A stretch of 64,000 nt of DNA, from positions 18,603 to 82,602 of the forward strand of contig CANLIC010000020.1 of the NCBI GenBank assembly GCA_947491025.1, given 5' to 3'. The notes beneath the pieces were generated by a model that was not told the DNA's origin, searched no databases, and worked only from the letters and a program-made list of their open reading frames with translations. Positions 19,673-29,500 of this stretch are shown in pieces; position 1 is the stretch's first letter; each line of letters opens with the position of its first letter. The position numbers were made by a program, and so were the translations under genes. The DNA comes from Myxococcales bacterium (GTDB lineage: Bacteria > Myxococcota_A > UBA9042).

Positions 19673-21048
19673 GATTGCCCCCCGCGAAAGTAGGTCGTGG
19701 CGAGGGCCACGGCGTAGCCCATGTCGAGGGCGCCCATCGTCTCGCCGGTCGAGTGCATCGCCCACATCGGGGCGCCGAAATCGACCGTGCGCGCGCCGAG
19801 CTGGGCGGCGACGATGGGGCCGATGGTCGTGCCGCAGACGGCGTCTTGCCGGTGCACATAGGCCTGCAGCGGCACCTTGGCTGCCTCGCACAGGGCGCGG
19901 AACGCGGCGATGGTCTCGCCGCTGCTGGCGTAGCGGTCATTGGTGTTGACCTTGACCACCAGGCCCTGGTTGATGAGGGGGGCGTGGGCGCGGTCGTGCT
20001 TGTCTTGGAAGTTCGGGTGCAACGCGTGGGCCATGTCGCCCGACAGCACCAGCGAGCGGGCAAACGCCAGCTCTGGGTCGGCGTCCAGCGATGTGCCGGG
20101 ATGACGGCGCGCGAGGCGCAGCAGCAGGTCACGCAGCATCGCGCTGGCCGCCCCGGAGCTGGTCTGCGAGCCGGTCTCCTCGGCGTCAAAGCAAGCCACG
20201 ATGCGGGTGGCGGCGAAGGGTGGCCCGGCGGCGTCGGTGGCCTCGGCGGCGGCGATGAGGCCGGAGATTCCCGCGAACACCATGGCGAGGTCGTCGTGAC
20301 GCGGTCCGAAGAGCAACGAGCCATCGATCCCGAGACGCTGCGGCGGCTGGAAAGGCACGAGGTGGAGGTCGAAGCCGTCCACGGCATCCAGCGGGATCCC
20401 GAGCTCGTGGGAGAGCAGCGCCACGGCCTCCTCGACCGGCTGGCCGCTGGCGAACACGGCGTGGAGCGCGGTCTCGGCGTTGATGCCGCCCTGGTCGTTC
20501 TTCTCCCGGTCGAGGTGGATGGCGAGGTCTGGGATCACCGCCAGCGGCCGCGGCAAATGCACCAACTGGCGCCCCATCAGCGGCTGGCCGGTCAGAGGGT
20601 GAAAGCGCGGCGCGCCCTCTTTGTCGCGCAGCAGGCGATAGACGACGCCGGCGAGCATCAGGGGCCGATCCAGCCAGCTCCGCCGGATGATGCCACCGTG
20701 GACCTGCGTCAGCAGCTGCACCGTGCCGGCCTCGCGCCGCACCGGGTTGAGGCGAATGCGGAGATCTGGGCTGTCGGTGTGGGCGCCAAAGACCAGGTAC
20801 CCGGTCTCGACTGGGCTGAGCCCGCCGACGATGCCGGCGATGACGCTGCGACCATCGACGGCGACGACGAAGAAGCGCTCGCCAGGGACGGGCTGCCAGG
20901 TCTCTTCGGCGCTGCGTTCAGAGAAGCCGGCGCTCCGCAGGCGGTTGCAGACGGCGACCACGGCGTGCGCCGGGGTGCAGGCCTCCTCGAGGAAGGCCAG
21001 GTAGCGGTCGGCGTCGTCGCGGGGCTGGGCGGGCAGGTTCAAGGCCAT
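19669..21048 (-). CDS. apeB: M18 family aminopeptidase (aspartyl aminopeptidase type)
   Basis: The protein has 459 residues, typical of M18. The dinuclear-metal residues are visible: VFGAHTDSP (His90, Asp92), CFDAEETGS (Glu290/Glu291), a downstream GDMAHA and a C-terminal MHSTGE with the last His. The family removes N-terminal acidic or neutral residues from peptides in the cytoplasm as a dodecamer. No signal peptide is seen. It lies 109 bases downstream of an OPT-family transporter gene on the same strand and overlaps the TPR gene by four bases. This suggests uptake of oligopeptides followed by intracellular hydrolysis. A GGAG ribosome site precedes the ATG at 21048. Confidence 0.92.
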   Translation of the reverse strand: MALNLPAQPRDDADRYLAFLEEACTPAHAVVAVCNRLRSAGFSERSAEETWQPVPGERFFVVAVDGRSVIAGIVGGLSPVETGYLVFGAHTDSPDLRIRLNPVRREAGTVQLLTQVHGGIIRRSWLDRPLMLAGVVYRLLRDKEGAPRFHPLTGQPLMGRQLVHLPRPLAVIPDLAIHLDREKNDQGGINAETALHAVFASGQPVEEAVALLSHELGIPLDAVDGFDLHLVPFQPPQRLGIDGSLLFGPRHDDLAMVFAGISGLIAAAEATDAAGPPFAATRIVACFDAEETGSQTSSGAASAMLRDLLLRLARRHPGTSLDADPELAFARSLVLSGDMAHALHPNFQDKHDRAHAPLINQGLVVKVNTNDRYASSGETIAAFRALCEAAKVPLQAYVHRQDAVCGTTIGPIVAAQLGARTVDFGAPMWAMHSTGETMGALDMGYAVALATTYFRGGQS

Positions 21049-21157
21049 CGCGGGGGGCTCCTGGGCGCGGGCTCGGCAGGTGCGAGGCAGCGCTTTGTCG
21101 GTGGGGCCGGGACAGCGGCCGTCGCCGCCGGGCGGGGTCGACGGGTCGCGCAGCGCG

Positions 21158-23179
21158 CTACTTGAGCGCGAACACCTGCACGAATTTCAACGCGACGCCC
21201 ATGAGGGTCTCGCCGGCGATCAGGCCCGATGCGCCGACGACGAGGAAGGCCGCCGCGAAGGCCGGCCGCACGCGCTGCAGGCCAGCGGCGACCAGGGCGC
21301 CGAGGAACATGTTGAACGAATAGACGAAAGGCACCAGCACCGCGACGGCGCCGCCGCCTATTGACGGCAGCCACTTGCGGACGGACGGGGGCGCGACGAA
21401 CTCGACGACGGCCACGACGCTGCCGGCCAGGCTGGCCCAGCCGATCGCCGTCAGCTTGTCGCTGGCCATGTGGTCAAGGCCCTTGCTGAGCAACTCCGCG
21501 ACCTTGGCCCAAACGACCGCCGCCGGGGCCGGCCACTCCGGCGTCCCGAGCTCGGCCGGGTCGACGAGGACGCTGTAGGCGATGGCAGCGAACACGGCGC
21601 CGATGAAGACACCGGCGATCTGCGCCAGCACCTGCACGCGCGGGTTGGCGCCGAGCAGGTGGCCGGTCTTGAGGTCGGTGAGCAGGTCGCCGGTCTGGCT
21701 GGCAGCGCCGCCGGTGACGCTTGCGGTCATCAGGTTGGGCACGATGGCGCCGGGCAGGACGCCGCCGAACACCAGCTGCGTGACCTTGCCCATGGCGCCG
21801 ATCGGGTTGATGTCGGTCTCGGCGACGCTGCGGGCCGCGACAAAGGCGAGCCCGAGCGCCAACGCCACCGAGAGGGCGCCGTAGATCGGCTCGATGCCAA
21901 AAAGCGACTTCTGCATGGCGATAGCGGCGCCGCCGGCGACGAGCAGGCCGCCCCAGAACCACGCGCGCGGCACCTCGACGGCGGCGAGCCCGGGCACCGC
22001 CTGCACGCCCTCTTCGGCGCCAGCGGCTTTGCCCCCCAGCGTCCGCGTCAGGCCACCCAGCATTTTGGGCAGCTGCAATGCTAGCCCGACCAGCGAGTGC
22101 GCCACCATCAGCGCCACGCCAGGCCACAGCGTCCAAGAGGTGAAGTCGCCGTACTGCAAGTGCTCCGGCGAGCAGACGGCGCCCGCAGGGAGCTTTGCGC
22201 AGGTGATGTAGCCGGCGTCGAGCAGCAGCGGCGGCGCGACGATGTGTGCGAAGAAGGCGAAGAGCATCATCGACAGGGTCACGCGCATGCCCATGATGGC
22301 GCCTGCGCCGAGGGTCCACAGGTCGGTGCCGAGTGCCACTTTCCACTTGGCCAGGCCAGGGCCGAATATCGCGACCTGGTCACCCAGCGTCGGCCACGCC
22401 GCGGCCAGGCCCTTGGTCATCGCACCGGGCGCCTTGACGCCGCCCAGCATCGGACCGATGTCCTTGATCGCTTTAATCAAAGCCGCAATCGCAGCGCCGA
22501 TGAAGAGGCCCCGGGCCTGGCGCGCGCCGTCGCCGCCTTCGGCGTGCAGCGAGCGCAGGGTCGCGGCGCAGGCGACGCCGGACGGAAAGCGCAGGCGCTC
22601 GTCGTTGATGAGCTTGCGCTTCACCGGGATCGCCGCCACCACGCCGACGAGGCAGATCGCGATCAGCCAGGGGATGGCGGTCGGGACGTCGAAGACGACG
22701 TGGCCGGTCTCGTTCACCAAGTACAGGGGCGGCACCGCCTTGGGATCCTTGGCGATCGCCTCCTTGCTGACCATGTAGAGGGCGGGAATTGCGGCCACGA
22801 GGCCAGCGGAGGTCATGTAGGCCGCCGCTGAGGCCGCCGTCTGCACCGTGTTGTTCTCGAGGAAGGTGAAGCGGCGCATCCGGCCCGACCCCAGCGCGCG
22901 CTCGAGGCTGCTGAAGAGGGCGTAGGCGATGATGGCGGAGGTAATCGACGCGCCTAGGCCCCACCCGGTCTTCAGCCCAATGTACAGATTGGAGAAGCTC
23001 ATGACGCCGCCGATGGCACAGCCGGCCAGCAGCGCTCGCAGTGTCAGGGCTTGCGCGCTCTCGGGCAGGTAGACGTGGGCCAGCCAGTAGCGGTCGTGTT
23101 CGAGGACCGAAGCGTCGGCGGCGGGCGGCGGCGGCGGCGCGGCGGGGTCGGCCCCAAGGTGGGCGTGCGGCGAGTCCAT
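21158..23179 (-). CDS. OPT family oligopeptide transporter
   Basis: The protein has 673 residues and about 14-16 membrane helices. The N-terminal Pro-rich cytoplasmic stretch is followed by FSNLYIGLKTGWGLGASI, the hallmark of the OPT superfamily, and FTFLENNTVQTAASAAAYMTSAG, also well conserved. Later segments SVTGGAASQTGDLLTDLKTGHLLGA and SDKLTAIGWASLAG fit the bacterial branch. OPT carriers import oligopeptides or metal-chelate conjugates by proton symport. The start at 23179 follows GGAGG. The nearby M18 aminopeptidase supports peptide import. A candidate promoter is listed separately. Confidence 0.9.
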   Translation of the reverse strand: MDSPHAHLGADPAAPPPPPAADASVLEHDRYWLAHVYLPESAQALTLRALLAGCAIGGVMSFSNLYIGLKTGWGLGASITSAIIAYALFSSLERALGSGRMRRFTFLENNTVQTAASAAAYMTSAGLVAAIPALYMVSKEAIAKDPKAVPPLYLVNETGHVVFDVPTAIPWLIAICLVGVVAAIPVKRKLINDERLRFPSGVACAATLRSLHAEGGDGARQARGLFIGAAIAALIKAIKDIGPMLGGVKAPGAMTKGLAAAWPTLGDQVAIFGPGLAKWKVALGTDLWTLGAGAIMGMRVTLSMMLFAFFAHIVAPPLLLDAGYITCAKLPAGAVCSPEHLQYGDFTSWTLWPGVALMVAHSLVGLALQLPKMLGGLTRTLGGKAAGAEEGVQAVPGLAAVEVPRAWFWGGLLVAGGAAIAMQKSLFGIEPIYGALSVALALGLAFVAARSVAETDINPIGAMGKVTQLVFGGVLPGAIVPNLMTASVTGGAASQTGDLLTDLKTGHLLGANPRVQVLAQIAGVFIGAVFAAIAYSVLVDPAELGTPEWPAPAAVVWAKVAELLSKGLDHMASDKLTAIGWASLAGSVVAVVEFVAPPSVRKWLPSIGGGAVAVLVPFVYSFNMFLGALVAAGLQRVRPAFAAAFLVVGASGLIAGETLMGVALKFVQVFALK

Positions 23180-23215
23180 GCGTGGGCATCCTCCAGGGCC
23201 GGCGGGCCGAAAGCG

Positions 23216-23244
23216 CTTCTAGCACGCTGCGCCGACCTTGGCGA
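23216..23244 (-). promoter_or_regulatory. Candidate promoter for the OPT transporter gene
   Basis: On the minus strand TCGCCA and TAGAAG are 17 bases apart, each 4/6 to the sigma-70 consensus, with the -10 box 36-42 bases before the ATG at 23179. This is a weak match in very GC-rich DNA. Confidence 0.3.
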
Positions 23245-23350
23245 CCTGCCGCGGGCGTGGCATCTTGGGCCCATGGTAGGAACACGACGCGACCGCAGGC
23301 GAGGCCAATCAACGTGGGAGGGCCACCCGGGGCGCCCTCCGCACAACGCC

Positions 23351-25006
23351 ATGGAGCCGCGCCGGCGTCTGTTTTCGGCAGGCAGCGGCTCCTGGCGCGG
23401 GCGCGGGGCGGCTCTGCTGTGCCTCGCGGTCCTCGGCGCTTGTGCCAGCGGCGGCGATTCGATCCGCCCGAAGGACGCCCTGGCCGTGCTGCGCCTGATG
23501 AAGGACAGCAGCCGCGTCGGCGCCGAACTGAGTGGCGAGAAAGCCCTCTGGGCCCGCGATGACACGACGCCGCTGACACCCGATGAACGCGCTTTCTTGC
23601 TGCCGATTTTCGCGCGCCTCGTCGACTACGACCTGGCGCTGGAGTCGTTCTGCGAGGTCCACCTGCGCGCTGGAACGGTCCGCAAAGATGCCCGAGAGGT
23701 CGCTCTCGGCCGGGCGCTCGGCCTCGGCGCCTACTCCCGGCAACTGGTCGAGCGCTTGCGCCTGCTGACGCTGGTCGGCGACAACGCCGCGGTGACCACC
23801 GCGCTCGACGAGGGCAGCCCCGAGCACGGCATCGCGCCGGGGCAGTTCACCCGCCTCAGCATCGAGACCGCGCGGCCCGACACGCCGCTGCAGCTCGACA
23901 TCGCCTACGACGCCCTGCTCGAGGCCCGCGCCGACCTGCCCGCCGAGGCCGCAGAGATCAAAGACTTGCACGCCGCCTGGCAGCTCCTGCGCCTCGCCGA
24001 CAGGGCCGAGCGCAAGGGCCAGCCCCTGCCTCCGGACAAGCAGGCCAAGCTGGACGCCATCGACGGCGCCGCCATCGCCGCCGCGGTCGCCGACGCCGCC
24101 CTGGAAGCCGCCAAGGAGGCCCGCGTCGCCTGGCGCCAGACCGGTGCGAAGCTGCTGCACCACGTCATCGGGGTGATGCTGGGCAACGAGATCAGCGGCG
24201 TCATCGACCCGCTGGTGAAGGACATCGCGCTGTGGCTCGGCGACACCCGCCTGCGCGACGACGGTCGCCACCTGATTAGCGAAGCGCAGCTCGCCGCCGC
24301 GCTGCCGCGCTTTGAGCCCGGCGACGTCATCGTCGAGCGGCGGAACTGGTACCTCAGCAACCTCGGCCTGCCCGGGTTCTGGCCGCACGCCGCGCTCTAC
24401 ATCGGCAGCGCCGCTGAGCTGGAGGCCTGGGCCGCCGATCCGGGCGTGCTGGCGGCATTTCCAGAGGGCCTCACCAAGCGCATCGCCGCGCAATCGCCAG
24501 AGGCCTGGAAGGCGTTTCTGCAGCCGGTGGAGGGCCATCCGGCGCGCGTGCTGGAAGCGGTCAGCGAGGGCGTCATCGTCAACAGCGTCGAGCACTCCTG
24601 CCTCGCCGACCACGTCGCGTTCCTGCGGCCTCGGCTCAGCAAGGCCGAGCGCGCCTGGGCCATCGCCGAGTCTTTCCGCCACTTCGGCAAGCCCTATGAC
24701 TTCGACTTCGACTTCCAGACGGTGTCCCAGTTGGTCTGCTCCGAGCTGGTCTACACCGCGTACAACCTGCCCGCCGCCGCCGGACAGGGCCTCCGCCTGG
24801 ATCCCTTGCCGGAGGTGATGGGCCGGGTCACGTTGCCGCCCAACGACCTCGTCGCCCGATTCGACGAAGAGTTCGGCAAGGACGACAGGCAGTTTGACTT
24901 TGTGCTCTTCCTCGATGGCGACGAAGAGGCGGGGGCCGCCATCGAGCGCGACGCCGAGGCCTTGCGGAGCTCCTGGCTGCGGGCCAAATGGGATCTCAAC
25001 CAATGA
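23351..25006 (+). CDS. YiiX/YebB-like NlpC/P60 cysteine hydrolase lipoprotein
   Basis: The protein has 551 residues. The N-terminus is a lipoprotein signal with lipobox LAVLGAC. Residues ~30-310 are mainly helical with no recognised domain. From ~320 the permuted NlpC/P60 (YiiX-type) fold appears: RFEPGDVIVERRNWYLSNLGLPGFWPHAALYIG, with the catalytic His near 347, then SVEHSCLADHVAFLRPRL, and LVCSELVYTAYN with the catalytic Cys near 462. Such enzymes cut amide or thioester bonds, some in peptidoglycan or lipids. The lipid anchor implies action in the periplasm. The ATG at 23351 directly gives the signal sequence. The stop overlaps the next start (ATGA). Confidence 0.78.
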   Translation: MEPRRRLFSAGSGSWRGRGAALLCLAVLGACASGGDSIRPKDALAVLRLMKDSSRVGAELSGEKALWARDDTTPLTPDERAFLLPIFARLVDYDLALESFCEVHLRAGTVRKDAREVALGRALGLGAYSRQLVERLRLLTLVGDNAAVTTALDEGSPEHGIAPGQFTRLSIETARPDTPLQLDIAYDALLEARADLPAEAAEIKDLHAAWQLLRLADRAERKGQPLPPDKQAKLDAIDGAAIAAAVADAALEAAKEARVAWRQTGAKLLHHVIGVMLGNEISGVIDPLVKDIALWLGDTRLRDDGRHLISEAQLAAALPRFEPGDVIVERRNWYLSNLGLPGFWPHAALYIGSAAELEAWAADPGVLAAFPEGLTKRIAAQSPEAWKAFLQPVEGHPARVLEAVSEGVIVNSVEHSCLADHVAFLRPRLSKAERAWAIAESFRHFGKPYDFDFDFQTVSQLVCSELVYTAYNLPAAAGQGLRLDPLPEVMGRVTLPPNDLVARFDEEFGKDDRQFDFVLFLDGDEEAGAAIERDAEALRSSWLRAKWDLNQ

Positions 25007-25827
25007 AGCAGCACTTTGCCCCGGCGCGCCCTTCGGCAGCGCCGGATGCCGGAAGGCCCGCCGCGCTCTCGACGCCCGGCCACAGCAGCGCCTGGCCGCG
25101 CGCCCTGGCCCGGTTGCTGACCTTCGCCCTGCTGGTCGCCGTCCTAGGGACCACCGGCTGCGCGGTCTCGTCCTACACCACGGCGCACCCGCTGCCGCGC
25201 GGCACCTCGACCTTCTGGGTTGCACCGCAGGCGATGCGCATCGCGGTCGGCGGCGCGCCGCAGATGATGCCCTTTGTCGAGCTCGGCACCCGCTACGGCC
25301 TCACGGACAACGTCGAGCTCGGGGCGCGTCTCGGCGCCGGCCTGCAAGTCGACGCCAAAATAGCGCTGCTGCGACCGCGCGCCGGCCGCAAGCTGGCCCT
25401 CTCCATCGCGCCCGGCGTCGGCTACATCGGCAATTTCTCAGGCACACCGACGGGCTCTGGCGGCGACGACCTGCACTTCGCCGGCGCCACCCTGCCCTTG
25501 CTCATCAGCTATCCGATCGCCGACGGCCTCGACGTGACGCTCGGGCCACGCCTTGGCTGGTTGATGCAGGTCGTCGAGACCTCGAGCGCGGCCACCTCGC
25601 ACACCGCCGCCGCCGGCGCTTCGCTCTCCGTGCGGTGGCAGATCTCACGCGCTTTCGCCATCGTGCCGGAGCTCTCCTTCGCCGCCCCCTGGCTGCGCGC
25701 CCTCACGGGCACCGGCGTCGTCGCCGGCACCGGTGGGCAGCGCGCCCTGCAGGTCGGGGTCGGATTCGTCTTTGGTGGCGCGACCCCAACCGCCGCGTCG
25801 GCGAGCCCGGCTGCCCCGCCGAGCTAG
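25003..25827 (+). CDS. Lipoprotein with predicted outer-membrane beta-barrel
   Basis: The protein has 274 residues. A long N-terminal leader with basic residues is followed by a hydrophobic stretch and lipobox LGTTGC (Cys near 53). After the Cys, alternating hydrophobic and polar strands (FVELGTRYGLTDNVELGARLG, LALSIAPGVGYIGNF, LDVTLGPRLGWLMQVVET, LSVRWQISRAFAIVPELSF) end with a strand rich in Val, Gly and Phe (LQVGVGFVFGG), typical of small barrels. The Pro/Ala-rich tail is extra. No ligand is known. It is coupled by a 4-base overlap to the YiiX-like hydrolase, so the two probably act together in the envelope. Confidence 0.65.
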   Translation: MKQHFAPARPSAAPDAGRPAALSTPGHSSAWPRALARLLTFALLVAVLGTTGCAVSSYTTAHPLPRGTSTFWVAPQAMRIAVGGAPQMMPFVELGTRYGLTDNVELGARLGAGLQVDAKIALLRPRAGRKLALSIAPGVGYIGNFSGTPTGSGGDDLHFAGATLPLLISYPIADGLDVTLGPRLGWLMQVVETSSAATSHTAAAGASLSVRWQISRAFAIVPELSFAAPWLRALTGTGVVAGTGGQRALQVGVGFVFGGATPTAASASPAAPPS

Positions 25828-25844
25828 GACCAGAGGTCTAGGCC

Positions 25845-26375
25845 ATGTCAGCTCCCCTCGCGTCTGTCGCTGGGCAATCACCCGCGGCCCCTTCCCATCC
25901 CGGGACGACGCCCGCGCTCGAGGTCCGCGTGCTGCGGCTGCACCCCGAGCGCGACGCCGACCTGCCGCTGCCACGCTACGCCAGCGCCCTGGCCGCGGGT
26001 GCCGATCTCCACGCCGCTGTCGACGCGCCGCTCACGTTGGCGCCGGGCGCCCGCGCCAAAGTGCCGACGGGGCTCTGCATCGCGCTGCCCGCGGGGTTCG
26101 AGGCCCAGGTGCGGCCGCGCTCGGGCCTGGCCCTCCACCACGGCGTCACGGTGCTCAACGCCCCTGGGACGATCGACGCGGACTACCGCGGCGAAGTCGC
26201 TGTCTTGCTCGTAAACCTCGGCGAGGCGCCCTTTGTCGTCCGCCGGGGCGACCGGGTAGCGCAGATGGTCATCCAGGCCGTTGCGCGCGCCGAGTTTGCG
26301 CTCAGCGCCGCCGCCGCCTTCGACACCGAAGCGACCGCGCGCGCGGCCGGCGGCTTCGGCTCAACGGGGCGATAG
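25845..26375 (+). CDS. dut: dUTP diphosphatase
   Basis: The protein has 176 residues; the core is complete and the first ~22 residues are an extension compared with E. coli Dut (~151). All five dUTPase motifs are present: AGADLHAA (motif 1), PRSGLA (2), [13 protein letters not shown] (3), RGDRVAQMV (4) and the C-terminal [10 protein letters not shown] (5). The trimeric enzyme hydrolyses dUTP to dUMP and PPi, supplying dTMP synthesis and keeping uracil out of DNA. It starts 18 bases after the barrel lipoprotein gene, with AGAGG upstream, and probably shares its transcript, although the functions are unrelated. Confidence 0.95.
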   Translation: MSAPLASVAGQSPAAPSHPGTTPALEVRVLRLHPERDADLPLPRYASALAAGADLHAAVDAPLTLAPGARAKVPTGLCIALPAGFEAQVRPRSGLALHHGVTVLNAPGTIDADYRGEVAVLLVNLGEAPFVVRRGDRVAQMVIQAVARAEFALSAAAAFDTEATARAAGGFGSTGR

Positions 26376-26504
26376 CGGGGCGAATTGTCGCTGCACCCAG
26401 GGCTCGGTGGGCCGACAACGCGCGGGCGCCCTGGCCTCGCCGCGGCTGGAAGGCTAGGCTACTCTTACCGGCAGCAGATGCCTTGCGCCGCACAGGGATG
26501 GCCG

Positions 26505-29500
26505 ATGACAAAGCGCTGGATGTTGGCCAGGACGGATGTAGCGCGCTGGGCAAGCCTGGCCGTCGCCGTCGCCTTCCTATGCGCGCCCGCCTGTAGCGAT
26601 CCCGGCAGCGACGCGCCGGCCAAGACCGACACAGCCGCGAATGAGGTCAGCAGCGACGTCGCGCCGGTCGAGGTCCAAAGCAGCGACGACGCGGACGCCA
26701 CCGAGGACGCCGGCAGGGTTGGCGACACCACCACCGGGCCTGTCTGCCCGGGCGGCGCCGGGTGTGCATGCGTTGGCAACGGCGACTGCGACTCGGGCCA
26801 CTGCCTCGAGACTGCCGCCGGCCGCCGCTGCGGGGAGACCTGCGTCAGCGAGTGCCCGCCGCTGCAGCGCTGCGGTCAGGCGCCCGGCAGCGTCGATCTC
26901 GCCTACGTCTGCCTGGATCGCTTCGCCCGGCTCTGCATGCCGTGCAAAGAGAACAAGGACTGCCAGGCGGCCGGCATGAGTGGCGCGCGCTGCTTGAGCG
27001 CAGGCGCCGCCGGCGCCTACTGCGGCACCGACTGCAGCGTGGGCGAGCCCTGTGGCAATGGGTTCGCCTGCATCGACGCCGTGGACGTCGGCGGCGTCAG
27101 CGCGGCGCAGTGTGTGCCGGAGGGCGCTACGGACACCATCGCGGCGCTCGCGACCTGCAGCTGCAGCGTCAACGCCGTCGAGCTGGCCGCCGAGACCACC
27201 TGCGTCAAGGCCGGTACGGACGGTGGAGCGTGCCCGGGCGCGGCGCGCTGCCTGAAGGCGGGGGACCTGGCGGCCTGCGCTGCCAAGCCGCCGCAGCCAG
27301 AGATCTGCAATGGCGTCGACGACGACTGCAACGGCAAGACCGACGAGGCCGCTTGCGATGACAAGAACGCTTGCACCAGTGACACCTGCGAGCCCGCCGG
27401 CAAGGGTTGCGTCGCGACGGCGCTGCCAGACAAGGCGGCGTGCACCTTCGTGCCGGGCGGCGACGCGCCCCCGATCCCCGGGCACTGCATCGCCGGCACC
27501 TGCGTGCCCAAGCCGGTGCTGGGCAGCGCCTGCTCCGCCGGTGGCGAGTGCGAGAGCGGCTTCTGCGTCGACGGCGTCTGTTGCAACAAAGCCTGCAATG
27601 GGCTCTGTGAGGCCTGCGCCGCGGCCAAGACGGGGGTCAAAGACGGTGCCTGTGGGCCGGTCCAGCAGGGCCAGGACCCCGAGGACGAGTGTACGGCCGA
27701 CCCGGTGAGCACGTGCCTCTTCGTCGGCCACTGCGACGGCAAGGGCGCGTGCGAGCAGTACGCGGAGGGCACTGTCTGCGCCGACGCCACCTGCGACCTC
27801 CCCAACGATGCCAAGGCGCCGTCGCTCTGCAAGGGCGGAGTCTGCAAGGCGGGCGCGGCGATACCTTGCATCACTTCGGAATCGTGCATGTTTGGCTACT
27901 GCTCGGAAGCGAAGTGCCACGTGAAGCCGACGACCGATCCCTGCGACGACGGCGACCCGTGCACCAAGGCCGACACCTGCGGCGGCGGCGTCTGCAAGGG
28001 CCAACCCGGCGGCTGCGACGACAAGAACCTCTGCACCATCGACGCCTGCGCAGCGGACGGCAAGAGCTGCGAACACAAGGCCGTAGCTGACGAAACACCT
28101 TGCAGCGGCGACGGCCAGCGTTGGTGCCAGAAAGGCAAATGCGTGATGCTGATCGGCGGCCTCGACTGCGCGCACGTGCAGGCCATCGACCCCAAACGTC
28201 CCAGCGGCGTCTACCTCGTCGATCCCGACGACCAGGGCCCGAACAAGCCCTTCGAGGTCTACTGCGACCTGCAGTCCGGCGGCGGCGGCTGGTCCTTGAT
28301 GTCGCAGTTCGGCCAGCACAAGGCCGTCATCCACCTGACGCAGGCGCGCTACGAGAAGTCGTTCGTGACCGCCCCGATCTGGATCCAAGGCAACGCCGAA
28401 TCGAAGCCGATGGCGCCCGGCGTCGCCAGCGACGACTACACGATTCAGAGCCACGACTGGCGCAAGCTCATGCACAGCCAGGGCGCGTTCTTGCTGCGGC
28501 AAGAGGCGCAGGTGATGATCTCGGGCAAGTCGGGCCCGAGCTTCGATGTCGCCTACCGTTTCCGCTACAACGGCCGGGTGTTGCAGGACGGCGCCCCGGT
28601 GTCCGAGCGCGTATGGAAGCTCGCCGATCGCCAGGTCCTCAAGGATGCCAGCGGCATCGAGTGGGATGTCGCTGACGGCCCGGCGCGCTTCTGGCTGCCC
28701 TTTACCATCGCGGCCGCCGGCGAGTCGGTCTTCACCGCCTGCTTTGGCGCCCAGCTCGGCGCCGCCTGCGAGGGTAACCTCGACACCATCCTCAACGTCA
28801 CGCGTCGCTTCGGCAATTGCGGCATCATCGGCCAGAAGTCCGACAGCACCGACCCCGCCTTGTCGTGGGCGCCGCATCTCAATGGTCAGCAGAACAGCCT
28901 CGACATCGCCTGGCAGCACCAGGCCTCTGGCGCTTTCCACTCGACGGGGCAGCCGATCGCGCTGCGCTACTGGACCCGCGGCCTCTGCGGCGACGGCAAG
29001 CTGCAAGATGGCGAGCACTGCGACGACGGCAACCGCGATCCGGGCGATGGCTGCACGCCGCTCTGCCGCTTCGAGGCCGTGACGCATTGCGCCGCGCTCC
29101 ACAAGCAGTTCCCGGACGCACCCGACGGCCTCTACACCATCGATCCCGACGGCGAGGGCCCCATCGCCGCCCTCGAACTCGCCTGCGACATGCAGGCCGG
29201 TGGCCTCACCCTCGTCGGCAACCTGATGGACGGCCCGGCGGACGACCTGCCGAACGAAGCCAAAGCCTACGCCGCGGGCTTCGCGCAGTTGGGGAGCGGC
29301 AGCTTCGGCGCGGTCAAGGCTGTGGCGCGCGCCGCGGCCGCCACAGCCGCCGAGGCCTCGGCCGGCCTCACCGCCGGCCAGGGCAGCGCGGCGGTCTCAC
29401 CGGCCTTCGTCAAGGCGCTGGTGGCGGCTGGACAGACCAACCTCGGCGTCTGCCTGGTCGGCGCGCCCGGGCTCGATGTCGGCGCGGGCCCTGACCCCGC

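Noticed and set aside
26577..29102. 841-residue minus-strand frame opposite the modular Cys-rich protein
   Set aside because: Antisense shadow with no motif; the plus frame has ordered Cys modules.
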